DNA from: Macrostomum hystrix
Taxonomy: Eukaryota; Platyhelminthes; Macrostomidae
Length of the DNA stretch: 64,000 nt
Direction: 5' to 3'
Assembly (NCBI GenBank): GCA_950097015.1
Contig: CATNEN010000038.1
Location: forward strand, 30,652,501 to 30,716,500
Part shown: positions 35,601-40,870 of the stretch, in pieces
Position numbering within the stretch: position 1 is the stretch's first letter
Layout of the letters: every line of letters starts with the position of its first letter
The notes under the pieces: model-generated
Database searches by the model: none
Told to the model about the DNA's origin: nothing
What the model saw: the letters and a program-made list of their open reading frames with translations, nothing else
Position numbers and translations under genes: made by a program

Positions 35601-38600
35601 CCTCACTATCAATGCGTGAGAAAGTCAGAATTTATCATATCGCTGTTTGAACGACTAGTTTTTACTAGTTTTAGTGTAGTGTTACTTATAACAAAATAAA
35701 ATAAATGAAACAAATAGTTTCAGGTTTGGTTACGTTTAACTTATTATTATCCTTAAAGCTAGAGTTTTGCGAATTAATTGCATTATTTGACACATTAATT
35801 AGTTTCATTCGCACCCAAAGATAAGGTACATCAGGTGTCAAAAAAACGGTTAATTAGAGATCTAATTAAATGTTTGGGTTCAATTGAAGAAAAGATTGAG
35901 GTGATTGTTCTATAAAATGGCCAATCGCTTATACTTTGCAATCGCTTAGTTGAAAATGTCACACCTCCTTAAAAATGAAACTATAACAAATAATTTACTA
36001 TGGCTAGAGTTTTTCGAAAGCTCTTGAAAGGTCTTGAAGTGTGTGTGGGACGTGAACCTCAAGTAGGCTTTTTATATTACTTTACAAATTATTTGAGAAT
36101 AAAAAGGAAATCTTTAATTAGTTGTTAGCTCAGTAATAATATACCTATAGGCTGTTTTTATATAGATTGCTTCCGTTGCATAATCAACGGTCACCATTGC
36201 CCGGCCAAGGTGTATCGAAAACATGAATTCTGAAAAAACCTATTTTAAGGGATTATGAGGCCAACCGACTCGAGGCGGCGAGGCCAAGCATGCTAGATGA
36301 GTTGATTTCGGAACCAATTCAGGCAGAACAAATTATCTGATGAATCGGTCGACTATGCGAATAACTCTAGATGGGACTTTTGGGTCGGTCGTTGATTTAT
36401 TGGGGAAAACGCCGCCGGGAGATTGTTCTGAACTCGTTAAAGGGGAAGGAAGAGAGGAAAAGAAGAGGGAAGAATTGATTTAGCGCCAGATGAGACCAAG
36501 TTTTAGAAACTGGTTTGTCTGCTGACGGATTCGGTCTTGTTTTCAACAAAGGAAAAAAATTACACCTGGCTCAGGTGGGTCTGATCTACAACCAATCAGA
36601 CAACTGCACCTATTTCAGCGGCGATTTAAAAGGCTGTGTACAGTTGTTCAGTCCATGGACTGGGGATGCCAACGCAACCACCCAAATTTCTACCCCAGCT
36701 GGTGCTGGAAACTATTCAAGAGCTAGGAAATAACAATGGGTAATTATTGATTCCACCTGCCCCGATTGGGCCAGATGTGCAGCCGACAGCACAGCTGCAG
36801 CCATTGCGCGCCGCATCTGAAGGCTGCGTACGGCTGTTCAGTCCATGGACTGAAGGGACACCACACCCACCCTCAATTACCCCAGCTGATGCTGGTACCC
36901 AATTAACAGCCGGGTGAGCTGAAGCAATGCAGAGTTAAGGGCCCTGAGAACAAGGCTACAACTTTTGTACTAAACAAAGGTTACACCCCTTACCAACGTC
37001 TACCTAGAGCTAAGTAATCTGAATAAATAAGGTCTAAGGGTCTTGCTTGAGGGCACCAATTGTCTCCCTGACTGGAATTCGAACCCATGACCTCCAATCG
37101 AAGAAAATCCCAGTCCCAAGCACGTACAGGCTGCCTAATGGCATGTAGTTTATTGTAATTGAAATCCCGATTCTCTAATATTTATTAAATATTACATTAA
37201 AAAGTCTCACATTTAAATATTCTCATATCCTCAAAATCTAAAAAATTGAAATGTCGAGTGCTCTAATTTTCCCATTTTTTTATTTTTTCTCATGATTTTC
37301 TATTCTCCAAACGCCGTATGCTCAAAATCTCATACTCTCATCTCGTATCCTCAAAGTCGTAAATTTTCGTGAACTCCTACCGCTAGCAAAGTTCTTAAAT
37401 TTATTTAAAATATAAACGCAGTTTTTTAAGCCTTCATTATGTGCAATCACTGATTCTAACCGTTAGCATCTGCTAAAATTACAACTTTTAAAGAAACGTG
37501 ATTCAAATGATTACTTCTGCAAAATTGTTACACTCATTATTGGACTAAGAAAACAGAAAGCCACACAAAACGCTGATAAGCGACCTAGTTTTAGCCTAAA
37601 TCTTGAAGGCTGCAATTAAGCATACGTATATTGCATTGGATTTTACGCATGGACTAAAAATACTACCTGATGAGTAAGTTGACCGAATTTCATTTGGATG
37701 AAAACCAGACTAGAGTTAGAAAGTGAAATTTGGGAAAATTAAAAGAAAGCTTTTAACTAGAGAAATGAGACAGGGTGAGAGTTTCTAGAAGACAAGAGAG
37801 AGATAAGACGGGGGAGATTCTCGATGAGAGAGATCAGACATAGGAGAGATGAGACAGGGGAGAGATGAGACAGTGGAGAGATGAGACAGGTGAGAGATGA
37901 GACAGGGGAGAGATGAGACAGGGGAGAGATGAGACAGGAGAGAGATGAGACAGTGGAGAGATGAGACAGGGGAGAGATTAGACAGGGGAGAGATGAGACA
38001 GGGGAGAGATGAGACAGAGGAGAGATAAGACAGGAGAGAGATGAGACAGTGGAGAGATGAGACAGTGGAGTGATAAGACGGGGGGAGATTCTCGATGAGA
38101 GAGATCAGACATAGGAGAGATGAGACAGCGGAGAGATGAGACAGGGGAGAGATGAGACAGGGGAGAGATGAGACAGGAGAGAGATGAGACAAAGGAGAGA
38201 TGAGACGGGAGAGATTAGACAGGGGAGAGATTAGACAGGGGAGAGATTAGACAGGGGAGAGATTAGACAGGGGAGAGATGAGACAGGGGAGAGATGAGAC
38301 AGTGGAGAGATTAGACAGGCGAGAGATCAGACATAGGGGAGATGAGACAGGGGAGAGATGAGACAGTGGAGAGATTAGACAGGGGAGAGATTAGACAGGG
38401 GAGAGATGAGACAGGGGAGAGATGAGACAGGAGAGAGATGAGACAGTGGAGAGATGAGACAGTGGAGTGATAAGACGGGGGAGATTCTCGATGAGAGAGA
38501 TCAGACATAGGAGAGATGAGACAGGGGAGAGATCAGACATAGGGGAGATGAGACAGGGGAGAGATTAGACAGGGGAGAGATGAGACAGGGGAGAGATTAG

Positions 38601-39996
38601 ACAGGGGAGAGATTAGACAGGGGAGAGATTAGACAGGGGAGAGATGAGACAGGGGAGAGATGAGACAGGGGAGAGATGAGACAGGGGAGATCAGACATGA
38701 CTGGGATTTAAGACAGGGAACGCGGGATGAGATGTAGAGATGAGACAGATAATTATTTTGTTGTAGTTAAGAGCCTGGGCTAGATTTATGAGCTTAGCGT
38801 GCTTTTCCATCGAAGAAAGTAAGAATGACCAGAATAGCAGAATAAAATCAATGGGTAGTGCCTGGTCGACACTCCTGACACATATTGACAATTATAGGAA
38901 ATCATCTTCCGGCAGCAATTGACATTGCAATCGAGAGAGTCTTAGCAATCTACCTAGTCTATTGTTGGCAAGCTATTCACAATGTTCACAATTTTTTCGA
39001 TCGATTTTAAAAAGTTGCTTGAAATGTGGCCTTCTTTTGTTGCTGGGGTCTACAGTACAGCTCCCTTACTATTCTTTCCTTCTCTTTATTTCTTCTAGGG
39101 AAAGGTGCCATGAAGTAAAATTGCTTCCGCTTTCCTGATTTCCATCTTTCCTGAAGATGCAGCAGGGTACTCAAATTAAGCTATGGAGATAGGCGAGTTT
39201 AGAAAGGGAGAGAGAATAAAGAGAACAGGGGATAGTTAGCGAGGAAGAGAGATGAGAGATGAGATGAGAGATGAGAGGTGAGATGGACAGTGGGGAGAGA
39301 ATTTAAAAGAGAGGCGGAGAAGTAGACGCTGAGGTAGAGAAGTGGACTCAAGGAAGGAGGCAGAGAGAAGACAAGAAGATAAAAATGTTTGATATTGTGG
39401 AAGAGATGAAGGAATGGGACATTGAGAAGGACCTCTCTTTTCTGTACTCTTAAAATAGTAATAATCCTTTATCAATAATTAATAATAGTAATAATCGATT
39501 ACACCTGCCCCAATTGGGCCAGATGTGCAGCCGGCAGCACAGCCGCAGCTATTGCGCGCCGCATCTGAAAACTGCGTACGGCTGTTCAGTCCATGGACTG
39601 GAGCCACACTCAGCCTTAATCACCCCAGCTGATGCTGGTACGCTTTTAACAGCTGGGTGAACTGAAGCAATGCAGAGTTAATTGTCTTTCTAAAGGACAC
39701 GAGTTGTTACAGTGGAGTCGGGAATCGAACTCCCGACCTTTAGTTCGTAAGTCCGACGCTCTTAACCACTGGACTACAATCTCCGGACATACTAACTAAT
39801 GCGTCGTCATTAAATCTCAAAATCACAACCATGATGCCTCCGTCATGTATTCCTAAGCAGCTATTTTGTTAAAACACAACTTTTACTTTCAATTTATTAC
39901 TGTGACGAACAGAAGCTTACCGCTCAGTAAAAGATGGGCACACAGAGCCAAGCTAGTTGTTATCAGAAGCGGAGAAAATTCCACCGTAAAAATCAT
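206..39996 (-). CDS. Ig/FN3 single-pass transmembrane adhesion receptor, nephrin/Sns-like (partial at 3' end)
   Basis: A type I cell-surface receptor, probably for cell adhesion or recognition. Exons in transcript order: 39921-39996, 34992-35336, 5569-5886, 4471-4602, 3444-4383, 3184-3320, 2163-2869, 1548-1719, 1293-1461, 206-522. Every junction is GT-AG and the phases (1,1,1,1,2,1,0,1,2,1) all close, giving about 1,104 codons before the window edge. Order of parts: signal peptide (about residues 1-25); seven Ig-like domains with the usual paired Cys, Trp and D-x-G-x-Y-x-C signatures; an FN3 domain near residues 750-850; a second divergent FN3-like module; a hydrophobic helix near 954-976 followed by CVRRC; and an Ala/Ser/Gln-rich cytoplasmic tail. 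Many Ig plus FN3 plus one helix resembles nephrin/Sns/Hibris, with sidestep-type receptors as an alternative. Intron 2 is about 29 kb. The 3' end lies off the left edge. Domain calls are by eye. Confidence 0.85.
760..1257. repeat. 17-bp minisatellite in receptor intron 9
   Basis: About 28 copies of a C-rich unit, core CACAGAACCCGCCACCC, with variants CATCACC and AAATGAACCC. It accounts for most of the 770-bp intron 9. Long minus-strand open frames here are Gly/Trp/Val repeats made by the unit. Confidence 0.9.
1293..1461 (-). CDS. Receptor exon 9: transmembrane helix
   Basis: A 169-nt exon with acceptor TTTTGCTGCAG (phase 1) and donor GTGAGT (phase 2). It encodes one hydrophobic helix ([12 protein letters not shown], then [13 protein letters not shown]) followed by the stop-transfer residues VRRC. 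The small Ser/Gly-rich linkers on both sides fit a single-pass receptor. Confidence 0.8.
1548..1719 (-). CDS. Receptor exon 8: membrane-proximal FN3-like module
   Basis: A 172-nt exon with acceptor CAAATCGCAG (phase 0) and donor GTGAGT (phase 1). It includes [16 protein letters not shown], which reads like the F-G strands of a divergent FN3 domain begun at the end of exon 7. Confidence 0.7.
1765..2000. repeat. 20-bp minisatellite in receptor intron 7
   Basis: About 12 nearly identical copies of CATCCCTCGGGTCTTGAACC, with occasional GTTTTG. It abuts a different 16-bp array at 2,005, so one intron carries two arrays. Confidence 0.92.
2005..2147. repeat. 16-bp minisatellite in receptor intron 7
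   Basis: About 9 copies of TCTTGACCCCCTTGGC, very homogeneous. It ends about 10 bp from the exon 7 donor. Confidence 0.92.
2163..2869 (-). CDS. Receptor exon 7: seventh Ig domain and FN3 domain
   Basis: A 707-nt exon with acceptor TTAATTGCAG and donor GTGAGA (phase 0). It encodes Ig 7 ([11 protein letters not shown] closing signature). An FN3 domain follows (PDPPISAMV, then IEVSWKPG, then [19 protein letters not shown]). A Cys-rich stretch then runs to the donor. The open frame continues past the donor into minisatellite sequence, which is not coding. Confidence 0.88.
2935..3135. repeat. 17-bp CCAAT-containing minisatellite in receptor intron 6
   Basis: Eleven copies of CTTGACCAATCAGATYT plus a diverged twelfth. 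Each copy contains GACCAATCAG, a good match to the NF-Y/CCAAT-box consensus. Confidence 0.92.
3184..3320 (-). CDS. Receptor exon 6: end of sixth Ig domain
   Basis: A 137-nt exon with acceptor GCGCCTGCAG (phase 2 in) and donor GTAAGG (phase 1 out). It supplies the closing signature [14 protein letters not shown] of Ig 6. The phase is exactly what exons 5 and 7 need. Confidence 0.85.
3444..4383 (-). CDS. Receptor exon 5: Ig domains 3 (end), 4, 5 and 6 (start)
   Basis: A 940-nt exon from acceptor TTTCATTGTAG (phase 1) to donor GTGAGT (phase 2). It completes Ig 3 ([13 protein letters not shown]) and holds Ig 4 (IECSVSG ... GEWRCEVE) and Ig 5 (SWNCQ ... [13 protein letters not shown]). It then begins Ig 6 ([16 protein letters not shown]). 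Confidence 0.9.
4471..4602 (-). CDS. Receptor exon 4: first half of third Ig domain
   Basis: A 132-nt phase 1-1 exon with acceptor AAATTTTCAG and donor GTGCGT. It encodes the front half of an Ig domain ([10 protein letters not shown] core). The partner Cys is in exon 5, so an 87-bp intron splits this domain. Confidence 0.8.
4692..5560. repeat. 16-bp minisatellite with higher-order structure in receptor intron 3
   Basis: Copies of CTCATCTCTCCCCTGT (or CTCTGT) occur in three blocks. They are separated by a spacer of about 60 bp starting near 4,756, 5,028 and 5,330, which contains the small palindrome GAGATCTTAGATGATCTC. The 272- and 302-bp spacings show duplication of whole blocks. This is the widest-spread repeat family in the window. 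Confidence 0.92.
5569..5886 (-). CDS. Receptor exon 3: second Ig domain
   Basis: A 318-nt phase 1-1 exon with acceptor TTAATACAG and donor GTGAGT. The Ig signature is visible as VLTCSV, then NLTWTK, then DRSVWACG. It lies about 29 kb downstream of exon 2, and a 16-bp minisatellite begins a few bases past its donor. Confidence 0.85.
5900..6312. repeat. 19-bp minisatellite at the 3' end of receptor intron 2
   Basis: About 21 copies of GATTTGGGATTTCAGTATT, with TTTTGG and TTTCGG variants. It starts only about 15 bp before the exon 3 acceptor in the minus-strand gene. Confidence 0.9.
6313..6974. other. Intronic sequence, no gene seen
   Basis: AT-rich with mixed sequence. Two overlapping plus-strand frames (6,419-6,795) show no domain and no supporting splice signals. 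I see nothing I can name. Confidence 0.5.
6975..7800. repeat. 16-bp GTGAGT minisatellite
   Basis: About 50 copies of GTGTACTCATAGGTGA, mixed with GTGTGCTCACAGGTGT variants. The plus strand presents dozens of AG|GTGAGT strings, which match a consensus 5' splice site. Confidence 0.9.
7801..8450. other. Intronic sequence, no gene seen
   Basis: Single-copy-looking AT-rich DNA with no long frame, no RNA gene and no transposon ends that I can recognise. Confidence 0.5.
8455..9200. repeat. 15-bp minisatellite
   Basis: About 50 copies of TAGATAAGAGACAGG, with TAGATTAGAGGCAGG variants. Because the unit is a multiple of three, a 313-codon minus-strand frame stays open by repetition (Y/N-L-P-V/A-S). 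I do not regard it as a gene. Confidence 0.92.
9201..10209. other. Intronic sequence, no gene seen
   Basis: AT-rich single-copy-looking DNA. There are a few short direct and inverted matches around 9,370-9,440 but no convincing element. Confidence 0.5.
10210..10395. repeat. Short diverged minisatellite, about 21 bp
   Basis: About 8 loose copies of GAGATGAGATAAGGGAGAAT. It shares GAGATGAGA with the 16-bp family but has a different period and is more diverged. Confidence 0.8.
10396..10799. other. Intronic sequence with a long-loop inverted repeat
   Basis: No gene seen. GAGAAAGTAGGATT near 10,638 and AATCCTACTTTCCTCTC near 10,697 can form a 13-14 bp stem with a loop of about 45 bases. No target duplication was found. 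Confidence 0.4.
10800..12405. repeat. 22-bp minisatellite, about 73 copies
   Basis: The unit contains GGATTGGGATCTGAAGGATG followed by TC. Variants (GACGTC, TTTGTATC, GGAATC) recur in blocks, suggesting amplification of multi-unit segments. The sets at 10,840-11,000 and 11,160-11,330 are nearly the same. Minus-strand frames here (I-P-I, S-F-R-S-Q-S-D) are artefacts. Confidence 0.93.
12406..13137. other. Intronic sequence, no firm gene
   Basis: A 114-codon minus-strand frame (12,563-12,907) has no domain that I recognise and no clear splice partners. Near 12,535 the string CAGGGGGTCGGTGACAGGGC is reminiscent of a hAT end but is too weak to call. Confidence 0.35.
13138..13350. repeat. 16-bp minisatellite, left flank of retrotransposon
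   Basis: About 13 copies of AGATAACACAGGGGAG, slightly diverged (AACACTGG, TAGCACAGG). The same array resumes at 19,501, so a single array was split by the insertion. Confidence 0.93.
13641..13883 (+). repeat. 97-bp tandem repeats in retrotransposon 5' UTR
   Basis: GGGAAAGGTGTCACCCTTTG recurs at 13,641, 13,738 and 13,835, giving exactly 97 bp spacing and about 2.5 units. Repeated 5' UTR monomers often serve as internal promoters in non-LTR elements. That role is inferred here. Confidence 0.85.
14117..15664 (+). CDS. Retrotransposon ORF1 (gag-like nucleic-acid-binding protein)
   Basis: 515 codons from the ATG at 14,117. The frame is open further upstream but without an ATG that fits better. 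The first 180 residues or so are Ala/Pro/Gly/Arg-rich with a basic patch AKRRRRL. A folded region follows (about 185-350: [63 protein letters not shown]). It resembles the DUF4780-type domain of some arthropod retrotransposon ORF1 proteins, by eye only. The tail is again low complexity and acidic. No CCHC zinc knuckles are visible, unlike typical R1 or I ORF1. The stop is 12 bp before the ORF2 ATG, in another frame. Confidence 0.85.
   Translation: MASSLPTAPAEDTMVPEAIHAAAPGLAGPATATNAALPNSRDDRGAKRSSTSGAAKRRRRLMAHGKPAPSTEDRAQTRGAEGALPRAGAGAEGLAPPAQAPARGGAHDAPRPGPRAKEVPAPIRTAARPEGEAEAEGPVPTADADPEGGVATGQGPGPHATYAAIARRQPAVVITGRDGKRLSSEQLSNICRNIDAMLWQLQLKGEPLAVGASATRESCFVVWPGDAESGRRLLELLPTQSWAAGLDFLRENEPPKTKRHRIFVPAKSVVTSAEDLRMGLIAMNRELPTAGLIVHRTILRPDGTGFTAILGLSEQWTRRYPDGANICIGLWKTKIFAFEADKSRGQTGPTTVPATEGSSDPEVGTGGRAQSSRQKRPERAIAGSSERRPARITKRRGLLQRASEVVRTARMAQLRAEMRGGPPGQAPQPRATGEASKVPSSIEQGPSSAPPTAQGAVSAPVEGDSGPGLRAGGGGWAADPVEFPPLARGRGTEEPMATDIDPEEEDRLLAESPSK
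15677..19381 (+). pseudogene. Retrotransposon ORF2: endonuclease, reverse transcriptase, RNase H (one nonsense codon)
   Basis: The frame runs 15,677-19,381, interrupted only by TAG at 18,641-18,643. Without it the protein would have about 1,234 residues. Endonuclease: QEPW near the start, [10 protein letters not shown] (D139) and SSLSDHRFI (D215/H216). Reverse transcriptase: [29 protein letters not shown] (D580), [14 protein letters not shown] and YADD (668-671). RNase H: YTDGS (D941), [15 protein letters not shown] and GNEMADQLA, so all four acidic residues are kept. A C-terminal C-x2-C-x8-H-x4-C knuckle (CPFC ... HFICHC) follows. The stop sits where Glu would fit (GAG to TAG), so the break looks recent. 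RNase H places it in the I/R1/LOA/Tad assemblage rather than Jockey, CR1 or RTE. Confidence 0.92.
19501..20092. repeat. 16-bp minisatellite, right flank of retrotransposon
   Basis: About 36 nearly identical copies of GATAACACAGGGGAGA, ending in diverged AATATAGCGG units. It is more homogeneous than the left half (13,138-13,350). Three minus-strand frames of 177-186 codons stay open by repetition only. Confidence 0.95.
20139..20222. mobile_element. Possible hAT-type transposon end next to the minisatellite
   Basis: GGGCCGTGTCTGGCCCGCGG followed by GGCAGGAGGTTTTGGACCC has the look of the right end of hAT MITEs (GGCCCGC-rich subterminal part, then a GTTTGG-ACCCCTG-like tip). The final CCCTG is not intact, and no partner or target duplication was found. 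Confidence 0.4.
20223..20519. other. Intronic sequence; possible diverged tRNA-like fragment
   Basis: At 20,235-20,290 there is TAGCCAGATGCTTGATAA followed by GGGTTCAGGTC, loosely like A and B boxes. It is too diverged to be sure. Confidence 0.3.
20520..20650. repeat. 15-bp repeat followed by (TATC)n microsatellite
   Basis: About five copies of ATATACAGACCCTGA run directly into about twelve TATC units. Confidence 0.9.
20712..20725. promoter_or_regulatory. RFX X-box palindrome
   Basis: GTTGCCATAGCAAC is a perfect inverted-repeat X-box (GTTGCC-AT-AGCAAC), the RFX-family site found upstream of many ciliary genes. A second, weaker site lies at 21,084. Confidence 0.55.
20740..21097 (-). CDS. Possible small nested gene with coiled-coil-like coding (unresolved)
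   Basis: I do not recognise a family. On the minus strand, an ATG inside the X-box at 21,084-21,097 opens [15 protein letters not shown] up to a GT at a possible donor. Two further stretches look coding: [20 protein letters not shown] (about 20,930-21,000) and [20 protein letters not shown] (about 20,810-20,870). They are in different frames and I could not find splices joining all of them. A 57-codon frame starting MSKFLNN covers the last stretch. GC and codon content are higher than in the neighbouring DNA. This could be a small ciliary gene or pseudogene, or chance. Confidence 0.25.
21084..21097. promoter_or_regulatory. Second X-box-like motif
   Basis: GTTACCATGACAAC is a good X-box match, 372 bp from the perfect one at 20,712. 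It overlaps the ATG of the tentative minus-strand small gene. Confidence 0.4.
21330..21705. repeat. GA-rich GGGAGA repeat, copy 1
   Basis: A purine-only tract built of GGGAGA and GATAGGGAAAGGGAGA blocks. It is followed by a unique segment of about 137 bp (21,681-21,817) that is repeated after the next tract. The Arg/Glu frames are artefacts. Confidence 0.9.
21818..22305. repeat. GA-rich GGGAGA repeat, copy 2
   Basis: The same block structure as 21,330-21,705. The flanking unique segment recurs at 22,284-22,419 with only a few differences, so tract plus flank was duplicated as a unit of about 600 bp. Confidence 0.9.
22420..22984. other. Intronic sequence, no gene seen
   Basis: Single-copy-looking sequence. 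A minus-strand frame (22,610-23,104) is open but its right end is repeat and I see no domain. Confidence 0.45.
22985..24155. repeat. 21-bp minisatellite with 125-bp higher-order repeat
   Basis: The unit is GATTATCAATATTGTGATAC plus one base, with BCL-like variants TATAGATGATCAAGATTG. The block beginning TGTAAAGATTATC recurs at about 23,110, 23,235, 23,360 and 23,485, i.e. every 125 bp (five 21-mers plus one 20-mer). The second half (after 23,640) is less regular. Confidence 0.92.
24156..24865. other. AT-rich intronic sequence, nothing recognised
   Basis: No long frame, inverted repeat or RNA-like structure that I can support. Confidence 0.5.
24866..25465. repeat. (GGAGA)n purine tract
   Basis: About 600 bp of nearly pure GGAGA/GAGGA, with occasional GGGCAGGA interruptions spaced at roughly 65-105 bp. 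It is purine on the plus strand throughout. Confidence 0.93.
25466..26174. other. AT-rich intronic sequence, nothing recognised
   Basis: No gene, RNA or transposon end seen. Confidence 0.5.
26175..26450. repeat. 20-bp purine-rich minisatellite
   Basis: About 13 copies of GAGAGGATGGGAGAGTGGTT, with AGAGAGGGT variants. Confidence 0.9.
26515..26700. repeat. CT-rich CTCTCCTCTCCTGCC repeat
   Basis: About 10 irregular units of pyrimidine-rich sequence. It ends with two diverged copies of the 16-bp family (CTGATCTCTCCCCTGT, TTAATCTCTCCCTGT). Confidence 0.8.
26701..27764. other. Intronic sequence, no gene seen
   Basis: Mixed-composition DNA with a poly-C run near 27,370. A 62-codon frame at 27,123 has no recognisable domain or splice context. 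Confidence 0.45.
27765..31595. repeat. 30-bp minisatellite, about 3.8 kb, strand-asymmetric
   Basis: About 128 copies of a pyrimidine-only-like unit containing CCTCCCAGTCTTCCTTCTCA, with +3 (CTC) and occasional 1-nt length variants. The unit is ten codons, so very long minus-strand frames appear ([10 protein letters not shown] repeats, up to 619 codons at 30,010-31,869). Frame breaks between copies argue against selection for coding. A stretch near 28,980-29,110 repeats at 30,530-30,660, showing segmental amplification. Confidence 0.93.
31596..31850. repeat. 15-bp minisatellite joined to the 30-bp array
   Basis: About 17 copies of CTCTTCCTTCTCACC, with CCCTCATCC variants. The 30-bp unit shares CTTCCTTCTCA, so the 30-mer may be a 15-mer dimer that diverged. 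Confidence 0.88.
31851..32465. other. AT-rich intronic sequence, nothing recognised
   Basis: A 75-codon minus-strand frame (32,045-32,272) has no recognisable features. Confidence 0.45.
32466..33515. repeat. 16-bp family array, CCATGT variant
   Basis: About 65 copies of CTCATCTCTCCCATGT alternating with CCCCTGT forms. It is open in three plus-strand frames because 16 is coprime to 3 and the unit lacks stops. Confidence 0.95.
33516..34361. other. Intronic sequence, no gene seen
   Basis: Mixed sequence with no supported feature. Confidence 0.5.
34362..34905. repeat. 16-bp family array near receptor exon 2
   Basis: About 34 highly homogeneous copies of CTCATCTCTCCCCTGT, decaying toward the right end. 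It lies 87 bp inside intron 2 from the exon 2 donor. Confidence 0.95.
34992..35336 (-). CDS. Receptor exon 2: first Ig domain
   Basis: A phase 1-1 exon of 345 nt between acceptor CACCCGCAG and donor GTGAGT. It encodes one Ig domain with Cys in LHCDF, Trp in YILWYY and the closing D-G-Y-Y-E-C. Symmetric 1-1 exons are typical of single Ig modules. A 16-bp minisatellite ends about 90 bp beyond its donor. Confidence 0.85.
35337..36574. other. Receptor intron 1, AT-rich part
   Basis: AT-rich, with no exon, RNA gene or transposon end that I can support. Confidence 0.5.
36630..36735 (-). mobile_element. tRNA-derived SINE, 3' fragment
   Basis: Matches the tail half of the family: GTTCAGTCCATGGACTGG and CCCAGCTGGTGCTGG. 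It lacks the tRNA head and is more diverged than its neighbour at 36,740. Confidence 0.6.
36740..37135 (-). mobile_element. tRNA-derived SINE, copy B (composite)
   Basis: On the minus strand a diverged tRNA-like head (B box GGGTTCGAATTCC near 37,075) leads into the body. The family tail then follows (GTCCATGGACTGAACAGCCG, then GATGCGGCGCGCAATGG, CATCTGGCCC). About 100 bp of extra sequence sits between head and body and includes a second head-like segment, so this may be two nested copies. Confidence 0.7.
37136..37764. other. AT-rich intronic sequence, nothing recognised
   Basis: Part of receptor intron 1. No supported feature. Confidence 0.5.
37765..38705. repeat. 16-bp family array, inverted orientation
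   Basis: About 55 copies of GAGATGAGACAGGGGA, the reverse complement of the arrays at 4.7, 32.5 and 34.4 kb. An interrupting segment of about 50 bp (GATAAGACGGGGGAGATTCT, CGATGAGAGAGATC) recurs near 37,803, 38,071 and 38,468, giving higher-order structure. Confidence 0.93.
38706..39489. other. Intronic sequence with short GA-rich patches
   Basis: GAGATGAGA-type degenerate repeats at 39,200-39,310. Otherwise nothing supported. Confidence 0.45.
39490..39785 (-). mobile_element. tRNA-derived SINE, copy C (best full-length copy)
   Basis: The minus strand starts with a clear tRNA-like head: GTAGTCCAGTGGTTAAGAGC (A box) and GGGAGTTCGATTCCCGAC (B box). The central body follows (GAGTTCGTGTCC-type start, TTAACTCTGCATTGCTTC, GCATCAGCTGGGGTG). 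The tail segment (GTCCATGGACTG, GATGCGGCGCGC, CATCTGGCCCAATTGGGGC) ends in an AATAATAGTAATAAT-type simple tail. About 295 bp. The B box still matches the Pol III consensus. Confidence 0.85.
39921..39996 (-). CDS. Receptor exon 1: signal peptide
   Basis: The ATG at 39,994-39,996 opens 25 codons with a hydrophobic core ([16 protein letters not shown]), ending in phase 1 at a GTAAGC donor. The next acceptor with matching phase and receptor-like coding is at 35,336. The exon is too short to show as a long open frame. It was chosen because it provides the signal peptide and the phase that the receptor needs. Confidence 0.7.
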
Positions 39997-40870
39997 CTCG
40001 TGATTCCGATTATGATAATCGTCTTGCTTGCTTTTTTATTTATCCTTGCTTAGTTTTCATTTGTGGAAATCTGGAGTCAAACCCATGCGAAAATCGGAGA
40101 TTCAAGTATTTTTATGCTGGCTTGTGTCTACACACATTTTTATCAATTTGCTCTTTATTAACGGTCTGTAGAATTCATAGATTCAGTGAAAAATGCTGAC
40201 AGGAGTCCCACTATTGGCTGGAGAGCTGAGAGCCAATAGTGAGATAGAAAATTTCTTCAGATCTCGCTAGCGGGGGAGAAAATGAGCAAGAATGAGAATT
40301 TATGTGGAAGAGAAACAGTAAGTTTTAAACCTGTTTTCTTTTACTTTTAGAAAAATAATGTTTTTAATGGCTCAACTTTTATACATTACAAAGAAGCTTC
40401 TATACATTTCTGCATGCTCAATTTAGTCACTAGTTTCATTGTTATGTATTAGTCGTTAAGAGTAAATTCATAAAAAATCTCAGAAATTTCAGACGATAAC
40501 TAAAAGTGCAACAGAAAATCACTTTATCAAGGCAAAGTTTCTGTCGTAAAAAATTAGAATATTTCCCGCCATCAAGTTTATGAGTGCATATAATCTTTTC
40601 TGATTAGCATCTGAAAAAATCAAGCATCAGATTTAAAAGATTTGGTCATAGACTATTGTTTTTTGAATCGAGTAGACGAGCCGAATTAAGCTTGCATGGA
40701 TTGGAACCATAGACGAAGCGTCTTCGGTACAGTTTGGAAAGCGCTATGCGGGCATCGCTTGTGCGTGAGAGCACAGCAAATTGACTAAAAGTGACAGCGC
40801 ACACGAATAAGGAGTTATATTTTCGAGTCTAGGACTAGTCACACGAAGGAATATCGTGTCGAATAAAATA
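39997..40870. promoter_or_regulatory. Shared bidirectional 5' region of receptor and TTLL genes
   Basis: The receptor ATG (minus, 39,996) and the TTLL ATG (plus, 40,871) are head to head, 874 bp apart. The interval is AT-rich and holds no repeats of the minisatellite families. I cannot point to a specific core promoter element. Confidence 0.5.
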
